A stretch of DNA of 20,995 bases from DATLYF01 sp035575095 (GTDB taxonomy: Bacteria > Pseudomonadota > Gammaproteobacteria > Competibacterales > Competibacteraceae), in NCBI GenBank assembly GCA_035575095.1, contig DATLYF010000102.1:1-20995 (forward strand), given 5' to 3'. Made by a program: the position numbers and the translations under genes. Positions 1-6,932 of the stretch are shown here, piece by piece (the first letter of the stretch is position 1; every line of letters begins with the position of its first letter). The notes under the pieces are model-generated. The model searched no databases and had not been told where the DNA came from. It saw nothing but the letters and a program-made list of their open reading frames with translations.

Positions 1-1
1 C

Positions 2-262
2 CGCCGCATCATCATCGCGGAATGCCGGCGGGCGCTGGCCGAGGACCGCTGCGGGGCGATCGTGCTCGGCTGCGCTGGCATGGCCGACCTCAGCGCGGCC
101 ATCTCCCGGGAGATCGGCGCCCCGGTGATCGAGGGCGTGACGGCCGCCGTCACCTTGGTGGAAGGACTGGTGCGGCTTGGGCTCGGCACCAGCAAGATCG
201 GCGATTACGCCTATCCGCTGCGCAAGCCCTATACCGGCCTGCTCAGCCCCTTCGCACCGTAA
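2..262 (+). CDS. Asp/Glu/hydantoin racemase family protein, C-terminal part (5' end outside window)
   Basis: This is the last 86 codons of a gene that begins left of the window; the frame is open from base 2 and ends at TAA 260-262. The visible protein contains IVLGCAGMADL, the second catalytic-cysteine region of Asp/Glu/hydantoin racemases, followed by GAPVIEGVTAAVTLVEGLVRLG and the C-terminal GTSKIGDYAYP stretch seen in hydantoin/allantoin racemase-like proteins. Members of this family invert a C-alpha stereocentre with two cysteines, one in each lobe; only the second lobe is visible. The gene converges on the phosphonate permease gene, so it is not part of that operon. The substrate cannot be decided from this fragment: hydantoin, allantoin or an amino acid are all possible. 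Confidence 0.85.
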   Translation, partial: RRIIIAECRRALAEDRCGAIVLGCAGMADLSAAISREIGAPVIEGVTAAVTLVEGLVRLGLGTSKIGDYAYPLRKPYTGLLSPFAP

Positions 263-270
263 CGCGCGGT

Positions 271-294
271 GTGGGAAAGGGGGACGCCCCCCAC
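271..294. terminator. Weak hairpin between convergent genes
   Basis: A GGGGG-ACG-CCCCC stem (279-291), with flanking GTGGG (271-275) and CCCAC (290-294) that could compete or extend it, lies between the stop of the racemase gene (262) and the stop of the permease gene (336). No clear T-run follows on the plus strand and only TTT on the minus strand. Position suggests a bidirectional terminator, but the structure is weak evidence. Confidence 0.3.
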
Positions 295-335
295 TCCTTC
301 CCCTGCTGACAGAGGAAGGCCGCCAGGGGGTGAGC

Positions 336-2087
336 TCAGCGCCGTCGCCAGGCCTGCAGGCGCCGCTCGAGCAAGTGCGCCAAGCCGCCGTGGCCGAGCT
401 TCACCAGCGCGTTGGTGTAGAAGATCAGCATGCCCATGGCCGCGGCCGGGGCGATGTCGCCGGCATCGTCCATGTTGAGCACGGCGACCGAGGCGAGCGT
501 GGTATCGGGGCTGTAGAGGAACACCACTGCCGAGACCGTGGTCATGGCATTGACGAACAAGTAGATGGCGATGTCGAGGATGGCCGGCAGGCATACCGGC
601 ACCGTCACTCGCACGAACATCTTCAGCACCGGCTGCTTGAGCGAGGCCGACACCGCCTCGAATTCCGGGTCCATCTGCTTCAGGGCGGTGAGCGCGGTGA
701 GGTGGGCCACGGTGTAGAAGTGGCTCACCGTGACGATCACCAGGATGGCCAGCGTGCCGTAGAGGCCGTTCAGGGGATTGTCGGGGTGGTTGAAGAAAAA
801 GATGTACGCCAGCCCCAGCACCATGCCCGGCACCGCCATCGGCAGCATCGCCAGGAACTGGAACAGCGCCCGGCCGAGCGGGAAGCCGCGCCCCTTCTCG
901 ACCAGGTAGGCACCGACGAAGATCACTGCGGTGCCGAGCACGGCGGTCCAGCCGCCGAGCTGCAGCGAATTCCAGTAAGAGGCCCTGCCGCCGCCGTCCA
1001 TCAGGTCGAAGTTATAGTTCTTCAGGCTCAGACTCAGGTTGTAGGGCCAGAGCTTGACCAAGGCGGCGAACTGGCACATGCCGAGGATGCCGAGGATGAA
1101 CACGGCGACGAGGGCGCAGAAGGCGCACAGACTCCAGTCGCGCAGCGGCTTGGGCTGCGGTGCGTAGGGCACGGCGCGGGCCGAGAGAAGCGCCACCTGG
1201 CGCCGCTGCACGGCGCGGTCGACGGCGAAGGCCAGCACCGCCGGGATCAAGAGCAGCATCCCCACTACCGCCCCCATCTCGAAATTCTGTTGGCCGATCA
1301 CCTGCTTGTAGATGTCCACCGCCAGCACGTTGTACTGGCCGCCGATCACCTTGGGCGCGCCGAAATCGGTGATGACCAGGGTGAAGACCACGAAGGCGGC
1401 GCTGATCAGCCCGTAGCGCGCCCCAGGCAGGATCACCGTCCAGAAGATGCGGGCCGGGCTGGCGCGCAGCGCGATGGCCGCCTCGTACAGCCGGGCGTCG
1501 GCCAGGCTCAGCGCAGTGGTGAGGATGAGCAGGGCGTGCGGCAGGCAATAGAACACCTCGGCGATGACGATGCCGAGCGGCCCGTAGAGATTGGCGCCGA
1601 ACAGCCAGCCCTTGAGCCAGCCCTGATTGCCGAAGAGGTAGATCAGCGCGATGCCGGGCAGTAGCGAGGGCACCAGGATGGGAATCAGCGCGATCGTCTT
1701 CACCAGCCCCTTGCCCGGCATGCAACTGCGGGTGAGCGCATAGGCCAGGCCGAAGGCCAGCGCCACCGTGATGACCGTGCTCACCAGCGCAATGAACAGG
1801 CTGTTGAGGATGGACTGGCTCAGGCTGGGGGTGGTGAAGTATTGCACGAAATTGGCAAGCCCCGCCCATGAGCCATCCTTGCGCTGGAAGCTCTTGAGCA
1901 GCAGCGCATACAGCGGCAATGCCAGGCTCACCGTGAGATAGAGTCCGATCACCGCCATGGCGGCGCGCATCAACACATCATCACGGCCGAGCCTGGGCGT
2001 GAGCGCGGCGCGCGGCGCAGCGGTCGCAGTGGCCGGGAGCGGAGCGGCGCCCACCTCGGCCGCGGTGATCAGACTCGGCTCAGCCAT
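336..2087 (-). CDS. phnU2: 2-aminoethylphosphonate-type ABC transporter, fused double permease
   Basis: A 583-residue inner-membrane protein with two homologous binding-protein-dependent transport permease halves, roughly residues 40-310 and 320-575, each with about six hydrophobic segments. Each half has an EAA-like loop that contacts the ATPase (ALRASPARIFWTVILPGARYG in the first; ASLKQPVLKMFVRVTVPVCLPA in the second). This fused layout is that of the Fe(III)/thiamine-type permeases and of the AEP family PhnU2 (TIGR03262 type). An Ala/Pro-rich extension of about 40 residues precedes the first membrane segment. Its ATG (2085-2087) overlaps the end of the ATPase gene by 8 bases, so the two are translationally coupled. 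The AEP assignment rests on the neighbours (a PhnS2-like binding protein, PhnA, PhnY); a ferric iron or other substrate is the main alternative. Confidence 0.85.
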   Translation of the reverse strand: MAEPSLITAAEVGAAPLPATATAAPRAALTPRLGRDDVLMRAAMAVIGLYLTVSLALPLYALLLKSFQRKDGSWAGLANFVQYFTTPSLSQSILNSLFIALVSTVITVALAFGLAYALTRSCMPGKGLVKTIALIPILVPSLLPGIALIYLFGNQGWLKGWLFGANLYGPLGIVIAEVFYCLPHALLILTTALSLADARLYEAAIALRASPARIFWTVILPGARYGLISAAFVVFTLVITDFGAPKVIGGQYNVLAVDIYKQVIGQQNFEMGAVVGMLLLIPAVLAFAVDRAVQRRQVALLSARAVPYAPQPKPLRDWSLCAFCALVAVFILGILGMCQFAALVKLWPYNLSLSLKNYNFDLMDGGGRASYWNSLQLGGWTAVLGTAVIFVGAYLVEKGRGFPLGRALFQFLAMLPMAVPGMVLGLAYIFFFNHPDNPLNGLYGTLAILVIVTVSHFYTVAHLTALTALKQMDPEFEAVSASLKQPVLKMFVRVTVPVCLPAILDIAIYLFVNAMTTVSAVVFLYSPDTTLASVAVLNMDDAGDIAPAAAMGMLIFYTNALVKLGHGGLAHLLERRLQAWRRR

Positions 2088-3192
2088 GGCTCATCGCTCC
2101 CGAGGCACGAGGATAGACGCGCAACCGCTCGGGCAGCAGTTGTACGGCCAGCCGATCGCCGGGGGCGAGCCGGGTACGCCGCAGCAGGTTGCTGGAAAAA
2201 TCGGCCTTGAGCTGGCCTGTCGGCCCCTCCAGGGTGGCGCGCACGAACGGCCCGAGGAACTCCAGCTCCCCGACCTGCACGCTCAGCAGGTTCTCGCCCC
2301 CGCCGGCAGCCGCTGCCCCCTCTTGCACCACGATGTCCTCCGGGCGGATGGCGAGCGTGATCGGTGCCCCGGCAGCCAGCTCGTGCGGCAGGCAGCGCAG
2401 TAGGGTATCGCCGTAGCGCACCGTCTCCGGTCCGGCCACCTGGGCCGGCAGGAAGTTCATGGCGCCGATGAAGTCGGCGACGAAGGCCGAGGCCGGATTG
2501 CGGTAGATGGCCTGCGGCGTGCCCACCTGCTCCACCACCCCGTGATTCATGACCACGATGCGATCGGCCATGGTCAGTGCCTCTTCCTGGTCGTGGGTGA
2601 CCATGATGGTGGTGATCCCTACGGCGCGCTGCAAGGCTTTGATTTCATGACGCAAGCGCGCCCGCACCTTGGCATCGAGCGCCGACAGCGGCTCATCGAG
2701 CAACAGCAGCCCCGGCTCGGTGGCCAGCGCCCGCGCCAGGGCAATGCGCTGCTGCTGTCCGCCGGAGAGCTGCGCCGGATATTTGTCGCGCTGGTCGGCC
2801 AAGCCCACCTGCTCCAGCAACCGCATCACCCGGGCGGCGATCTCGGCTTTGGGTCGGCGCCGGTTCTCCAGCCCGTAGGCGATGTTGGCAAAGATGGTGA
2901 GGTTGGGGAACAGCGCGTAGCTCTGGAAGACGATGCCGAAGTCGCGCTCGGCCGGCGGCAACACCGAGATGTCACGCCCGCCCTGTTCGATGCGCCCCGA
3001 GGTCTGGATGTCCAGCCCGGCGATGGCCCGCAGCAGCGTGGTCTTGCCACAGCCTGACGGTCCCAGGAAGCAGATGAATTCGCCTTCCATGATCTCGAGG
3101 TCGATATCCGACAGCGCCGTGAAGGGGCCATAGCGCTTGGTCAGATTGCTGATGCGCAGGTAAGGCTTGCGCGCCTCGGGAGTCGCCATCAT
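2080..3192 (-). CDS. phnT2: 2-aminoethylphosphonate-type ABC transporter, ATP-binding protein
   Basis: A 370-residue ABC ATPase that energises the importer on the cytoplasmic face. It shows Walker A (GPSGCGKTT), the signature LSGGQQQRIALARALA, Walker B (LLLLDEPLSALD) and the switch histidine in MVTHDQEEAL. The last 120 or so residues form a TOBE-type domain, as in CUT1/PotA/FbpC-like ATPases and PhnT2 (TIGR03265 type). The frame is open up to an ATG at 3261, but that would overlap the binding-protein gene. The ATG at 3192 (second ATG at 3189) is preferred because GGAG lies about 9 bases upstream and the family N-terminus begins close to KPYLRISNLTKRYG. It follows the binding-protein gene by 29 bases and overlaps the permease start, giving the order binding protein, ATPase, permease. 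Confidence 0.88.
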   Translation of the reverse strand: MMATPEARKPYLRISNLTKRYGPFTALSDIDLEIMEGEFICFLGPSGCGKTTLLRAIAGLDIQTSGRIEQGGRDISVLPPAERDFGIVFQSYALFPNLTIFANIAYGLENRRRPKAEIAARVMRLLEQVGLADQRDKYPAQLSGGQQQRIALARALATEPGLLLLDEPLSALDAKVRARLRHEIKALQRAVGITTIMVTHDQEEALTMADRIVVMNHGVVEQVGTPQAIYRNPASAFVADFIGAMNFLPAQVAGPETVRYGDTLLRCLPHELAAGAPITLAIRPEDIVVQEGAAAAGGGENLLSVQVGELEFLGPFVRATLEGPTGQLKADFSSNLLRRTRLAPGDRLAVQLLPERLRVYPRASGAMSHG

Positions 3193-3221
3193 AGGCCTTT
3201 GCTCCGCTGGCTGGGATCGAC

Positions 3222-4247
3222 TTACTTGGGCTCGGATTTGTTGTCGTAGCGCCTGGTCCATTCGGCCAAGATGCGCTCACGATTCTTGGCCGCCCAATCG
3301 AAGTCGTTCTCGATCATCAGCTTTTCCAGATTCTCTGGAATGAACGGCACCGGCTTGGCGATACCGGGCATGGCCACCACCGCATAACCCTCGTTGTACA
3401 TGCGGTTGGCTTTCTCACTGACGATCCAGTCCATCAGGGTCTTGGCTGCTTCCAGTTTCTTGGTACCTTTGACGATGGCTGCGGCCTCCATGTCCCAGCC
3501 TACCCCCTCTTGGGGTACCACGATCTCCAGCGGAGCGCCTTCCGCTTTGGACTTGGCCGCCCGGAACTCGAAGGAGATGCCCAGCGTCGCCTCGCCCGCC
3601 GCCGCCTGCTTGCAGGGCTTGGAGCCGGAATGGGTGTATTGCTTGATGTTCTCATGCAGAGCGTCCATGTACTTCCAGCCCTGCTCCTCACCCATCAACT
3701 GCAGCCAGGAGGAGACGTCGAGAAAGCCCGTTCCCGAGGAAGCGGGATTGGGCATGATGATATGCCCTTTGTAGAGGGGATTGGTGAGATCCTGCCAGGA
3801 AGTGGGCATGGGCAGCTTCGCCTTGTCCGCCTCCACGGTGTTGATGCAGATCACCGCCGCCCAGGCATCCATCCCTACCCATTGCGGCGGGTTGACGCTG
3901 TCTCGGTACTGCGGCGCGAGCTTATCCACGCCCTTGGGCGCATACGGTTCCAGCAGGCCCTCCGCCTTCAGCAGCAGCAGGCTGGTCGCCGCCAGCCCCC
4001 ACACCACATCCGCCTGCGGGTTGGCCTTCTCGGCCAGCAGCTTGGCGGTGACCACGCCGGTGGAATCCCGCACCCACTTGATAGCGATGTCGGGATGGTC
4101 CTCATTGAAGCGCGCGGCGTACTTCTTCAGGTCCTCCGCCTCGATGGACGAATACACTGTCAACTCGGTCTTGGCGAGTGCCGGCGTCAGCGCCGACACG
4201 CCTAGCACAGCCGCAGCCAGGACACTCCACGCAACAGGACTCTTCAT
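3222..4247 (-). CDS. phnS2: 2-aminoethylphosphonate-type ABC transporter, periplasmic binding protein
   Basis: An approximately 341-residue periplasmic solute-binding protein. The N-terminus is a signal peptide (MKSPVAW, then a hydrophobic Ala/Leu/Val core, then TPALA before KTELTVYS). The mature start LTVYSSIEAEDLKKYAARFNEDHP and the block KLLAEKANPQADVVWGLAATSLLLL match the extracellular binding protein family 1 subgroup annotated as AEP-binding PhnS2 (TIGR03261). Two in-frame ATGs exist, at 4253 and 4247. GGAGG lies only 3 bases before the first but 9 before the second, so 4247 is preferred; the effect on the protein is two residues. It is the first gene of the transporter operon. Related proteins bind ferric iron (FbpA/AfuA), so the substrate is inferred from sequence resemblance and from the adjoining PhnA and PhnY genes. 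Confidence 0.87.
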   Translation of the reverse strand: MKSPVAWSVLAAAVLGVSALTPALAKTELTVYSSIEAEDLKKYAARFNEDHPDIAIKWVRDSTGVVTAKLLAEKANPQADVVWGLAATSLLLLKAEGLLEPYAPKGVDKLAPQYRDSVNPPQWVGMDAWAAVICINTVEADKAKLPMPTSWQDLTNPLYKGHIIMPNPASSGTGFLDVSSWLQLMGEEQGWKYMDALHENIKQYTHSGSKPCKQAAAGEATLGISFEFRAAKSKAEGAPLEIVVPQEGVGWDMEAAAIVKGTKKLEAAKTLMDWIVSEKANRMYNEGYAVVAMPGIAKPVPFIPENLEKLMIENDFDWAAKNRERILAEWTRRYDNKSEPK

Positions 4248-4302
4248 AACCATGCCCCTCCAAGGACGTCGGTGGCGAACAGCAAGCGTGTCTTATTTTG
4301 AA

Positions 4303-4338
4303 CGCCGATTGTGACGGCGCTTTTAGCAGCCCAGCGCC
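4303..4338. promoter_or_regulatory. Nested dyads in the leader of the transporter operon
   Basis: Two adjoining inverted repeats: CGCCG-N7-CGGCG (4303-4319) and GGCGCT-N11-AGCGCC (4316-4338), sharing four bases so that only one can form at a time. Read on the minus strand they fall about 50-90 bases upstream of the binding-protein start, within the probable transcript. They could be mutually exclusive leader hairpins; the second is also followed by TTTT on the plus strand, but no plus-strand gene needs a terminator there. Confidence 0.25.
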
Positions 4339-4343
4339 TTTTC

Positions 4344-4365
4344 CCTTGATCGCACGGCATCAAGG
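4344..4365. promoter_or_regulatory. Inverted repeat CCTTGAT-N8-ATCAAGG
   Basis: Perfect 7-base arms separated by 8 bases, centred about 100 bases upstream of the transporter binding-protein start. The size and symmetry fit a dimeric regulator operator; a leader hairpin is the alternative. No regulator gene lies in the window to pair it with. Confidence 0.35.
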
Positions 4366-4456
4366 ATTCTTATGCTCCACGGCGTGCCGCACCTGGCAAC
4401 GCACCAAAGTCGGCGACTGTTCGATACAGCCTCGTTCGGTGCCGTATCGCGTTCCA

Positions 4457-4471
4457 TGGTTGCAGCAACCA
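4457..4471. promoter_or_regulatory. 15-base palindrome TGGTTGC-A-GCAACCA upstream of transporter operon
   Basis: A perfect odd-centred palindrome with 7-base arms, about 210 bases upstream of the transporter binding-protein gene and about 60 bases past the EamA gene stop. An AT-rich stretch (4485-4515) just upstream of it on the minus strand could hold the promoter, although I found no confident -35/-10 pair. The palindrome is a good operator candidate for the operon. Confidence 0.4.
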
Positions 4472-4533
4472 AAGGGGGCGGCAATCTAGAAAATTTAATC
4501 GTCTGGATAAAGAAATCTTGGCAAGTCGCAGCG

Positions 4534-5385
4534 TCAATGCAGCACATTCATCAGCCCCACCCCCAGCGTCACCAGGCAGGCAGCGGCCATGCGCCGGGCG
4601 CCGAAACGCTCGCCCAGCAGCCAGGTGCCGATCAGCACCGCCATGATCACGCTGGTCTCGCGCAGCGCCGATACCGCCGCCATTGCGCCCCGGCTCATGG
4701 CGTAGATCACCAGCCCGTAGCCGGTGATCGCGGCCAGCCCGCCGCCCAGGCCGATCCGCCACTCGCGCGCCAGAAAGGTCCAGAGCTGCCGACGGCGCCG
4801 CGCCAGGGCGAACAATAGCAACGGCCAGCCATCCAGAAAGAACAGCCAGAAGATGTAACCGGCGGGACTGCCCGAAGCGCGCACACCAAGGCCATCGACC
4901 ACCGTATAGGCGGCGATGAACAGGCTGGTACCGAGGGCATAGAGCACCGGCCGCGGGTCACGCCACCAGGGCAGGCCACGATCGAAGGCCAGACTGATGA
5001 TACCGGCACTGGCCAGCAGCACCCCTACCACCGCCCCGCCTGGCAAGGTTTCCCCGGCCGCCCACAACCCACCCAGCAGCACCAGCAGCGGCGCCGCCCC
5101 ACGCGCCAGGGGATAGACATGGCTGAGGTCGCCGAAGCGGTAAGCCTGCAGCAGGAAGTAGTAGTAGCCGAAGTGCAGCACTATCGACAGAAGCAGGTAG
5201 ATCCAGCTCGCCGGCGCCGGCGGCTGCAGGAGCGGCACGCCCAACGCCCCCACCAGCATGCCGCAACCATTGACCGCAGCGAGGATCAGCAGCCGGTCGC
5301 CGCCCTGCTTGACCAGCGCGTTCCAGGTGGCATGCAGCAACGCGGCAAAGAGGACAAGGGTGATGAGTTCGGGCGTGAGTAGCAT
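4534..5385 (-). CDS. EamA/DMT-family membrane protein associated with phosphonate utilisation
   Basis: A 283-residue integral membrane protein with about ten hydrophobic segments arranged as two EamA repeats (roughly 5-135 and 145-280). The opening LITLVLFAALLHATWNALVKQGGD and the block QAYRFGDLSHVYPLARGAAPLLVLLGG are typical of drug/metabolite transporters, and length and context match the phosphonate-associated subgroup (TIGR03340, phn_DUF6). The substrate of that subgroup is not established, as far as I know. The gene lies between phnY and the AEP-type importer on the same strand but is cut off from phnY by a strong terminator, and a LysR-box-like dyad sits just upstream, so it probably has its own promoter. 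Export of an intermediate or amine, or a second uptake route, are both possible roles. A GGGAG lies about 11 bases before the ATG. Confidence 0.82.
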   Translation of the reverse strand: MLLTPELITLVLFAALLHATWNALVKQGGDRLLILAAVNGCGMLVGALGVPLLQPPAPASWIYLLLSIVLHFGYYYFLLQAYRFGDLSHVYPLARGAAPLLVLLGGLWAAGETLPGGAVVGVLLASAGIISLAFDRGLPWWRDPRPVLYALGTSLFIAAYTVVDGLGVRASGSPAGYIFWLFFLDGWPLLLFALARRRRQLWTFLAREWRIGLGGGLAAITGYGLVIYAMSRGAMAAVSALRETSVIMAVLIGTWLLGERFGARRMAAACLVTLGVGLMNVLH

Positions 5386-5406
5386 GACGGTGAGGCTCCC
5401 GGCGTT

Positions 5407-5423
5407 ATTGGTGATTGTCCAAT
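5407..5423. promoter_or_regulatory. LysR-type box candidate ATTGG-N7-CCAAT
   Basis: A perfect inverted repeat ATTGG-N7-CCAAT that contains the T-N11-A spacing of LysR-type regulator boxes, 22-38 bases upstream of the EamA gene ATG. LysR-type activators such as PhnR and PalR are known for phosphonate operons in other bacteria; no such regulator gene is in this window. The closeness to the start codon would fit repression or autoregulation-style binding better than classic activation at -65. Confidence 0.4.
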
Positions 5424-5443
5424 GCTGCTGTCATTCAGAACGC

Positions 5444-5477
5444 AAAAAGCCGCCGGCGCGTAGTGCGCGCCGGCGGC
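5444..5477 (-). terminator. Strong rho-independent terminator after phnY
   Basis: Perfect 12-base arms (GCCGCCGGCGCG at 5449-5460 and CGCGCCGGCGGC at 5466-5477) enclose a 5-base loop. On the minus strand the stem is followed at once by TTTTT (5444-5448). It lies 15 bases past the phnY stop and would end the phnA-phnY transcript before the EamA gene. Confidence 0.92.
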
Positions 5478-5492
5478 AGCCCGGCATCCGGT

Positions 5493-6920
5493 TCAGGGCC
5501 AGGGCAGAGAGTAAGTCTTGACATTGGTAAACGACTTCATCGCCTCCAGCACGCCCTCCTTGTAGCCCAGGCCGGAATCCTTGATGCCACCGAAGGGCGA
5601 CATCTCGATGCGGTAGCCGGGTACCTCCCAGACGTTCACCGTGCCCACGCGCAGTTCCCTGACAAAGCGGGTGATGTAGTCCAGGCGGTTGCTGCACACC
5701 CCCGAGGACAGGCCATAGGCGGTGGAATTGCTGATGCCGATGGCCTCGTCAATGTCCTTGAAGCGGATGATGGGCGCCACCGGGCCGAAGGTCTCCTCGC
5801 GCACCAGCTCGCAGTCGTAGGGCACATGATCCAGCACCGTCGGCGCGTACAGGGCGCCGCGGCGCTCGTTGCCCCACAGCAGCTTCGCCCCCTGGGCGCA
5901 GGCGTCTTCCACCCGACGCTGGAACAGCAGGGCGGAGCGTTCGTTGATCACCGTGCCCATGTCGGTGCTCGGATCCAGCGGATCGCCGTACTTGAGCTTG
6001 CGGGTCTTCTCTACCACCAGGGCGGCGAAGTCGTCGGCGATATCCCGCTGCACCAGGATGCGCTTGACTGCCGTGCAACGCTGGCCGGAGTTCTTGTAGC
6101 TGCCGGCTACGGCCAGCTCGGCGGCTTTATCGAGGTCGGCGTCCTCCATCACGATCAGCGGATCGTTGCCGCCCAGCTCCAGCACCAGGCGCCGATAGCC
6201 GGCCTTGCTCGCGATGTACTTGCCGATCGGCACGCCGCCGGTGAAGGTGATCAGCTCGACATGCTCATTGGTCAGCATCTCGTCGGCGATCTCGGCCGGA
6301 TCGCCGGTCACTACCGAGAACATGGCCGGCGGCAATCCGGCTTCGTATAGCACATCGGCGAGCATCAAGGCGGTCAGAGGCGTTTTTTCGGTAGGTTTGA
6401 GCACCATGCGGTTGTTGGTGGCGATGCTCGGCGCCACCTTGTGGGCCACCTGGTTGAGCGGATGGTTGAACGGGGTGATGGCGCTGATCACCCCGAGCAG
6501 CGGCTCGCGCAGGGTGTGGATGCGCCGCGCCTTGCCCTGGGGGCTGACGTCGCAGGCGAAGCTCTGGCCGTCGTCCAGGATGCAGAGCTGGGCGGCCAGG
6601 TTGAACACGTCGCAGGCGCGGCCTACTTCGTAGCTGGAGTCCTTGAGGCAGATGCCGGCTTCCAGGGTGATTCTGCGGGCGATCTCGTCGCGCCGCGCGG
6701 CCAGGATCTGCGCCGCCCGGCGCAGGATTTCCGCGCGCTGGTAGCGAGTCAGGCCGGGCTTGTAGTCCATGGCGGCCTGGAAAGCGGCGCGCAAGTGCTC
6801 CACCTTGCCGCGCGGCACCGTGCCCACCACCTCGCCGGTGTAGGGATAGCGCACCTCGATGCTGCTCTCGGTATAGACCTTCTCGCCGGCGATGCGCATG
6901 GCCTCGTGGTCGATGTTCAT
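5493..6920 (-). CDS. phnY: Phosphonoacetaldehyde dehydrogenase
   Basis: A 475-residue cytoplasmic NAD(P)-dependent aldehyde dehydrogenase. The family residues are visible: Asn152 in PFNHPLN, Lys175 in MVLKPTEKTP (cofactor binding), Glu248 in LVLELGGNDP and the nucleophile Cys282 in SGQRCTAVKR. The C-terminal part holds EETFGPVAPIIRFKD and the late PFGGIKDSGLGYKEG block. The sequence fits the phosphonoacetaldehyde dehydrogenase group (TIGR03250), which oxidises phosphonoacetaldehyde to phosphonoacetate in the PhnW-PhnY-PhnA route of AEP breakdown. The start lies 12 bases after phnA with GGAG about 8 bases upstream, so both are one transcription unit. The alternative, a succinate-semialdehyde-type dehydrogenase, is unlikely beside phnA. 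Confidence 0.93.
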   Translation of the reverse strand: MNIDHEAMRIAGEKVYTESSIEVRYPYTGEVVGTVPRGKVEHLRAAFQAAMDYKPGLTRYQRAEILRRAAQILAARRDEIARRITLEAGICLKDSSYEVGRACDVFNLAAQLCILDDGQSFACDVSPQGKARRIHTLREPLLGVISAITPFNHPLNQVAHKVAPSIATNNRMVLKPTEKTPLTALMLADVLYEAGLPPAMFSVVTGDPAEIADEMLTNEHVELITFTGGVPIGKYIASKAGYRRLVLELGGNDPLIVMEDADLDKAAELAVAGSYKNSGQRCTAVKRILVQRDIADDFAALVVEKTRKLKYGDPLDPSTDMGTVINERSALLFQRRVEDACAQGAKLLWGNERRGALYAPTVLDHVPYDCELVREETFGPVAPIIRFKDIDEAIGISNSTAYGLSSGVCSNRLDYITRFVRELRVGTVNVWEVPGYRIEMSPFGGIKDSGLGYKEGVLEAMKSFTNVKTYSLPWP

Positions 6921-6932
6921 GGGCGGCGCTCC

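Noticed and set aside
177..1664. Long plus-strand open frame of 495 codons
   Set aside because: It is the antisense shadow of the permease gene. Its translation is rich in His, Gln, Arg and Gly with no domain, as expected for a GC-rich complementary frame.
4254..4533. Pho box before the AEP-type importer operon
   Set aside because: Only an isolated GTCACA/TGTGAC-like match occurs, with no second half-site at 11-base spacing.
5415..6350. Plus-strand frame of 311 codons opposite phnY
   Set aside because: The minus strand encodes a full aldehyde dehydrogenase with all catalytic residues; the opposite frame has low-complexity composition and no recognisable motif.
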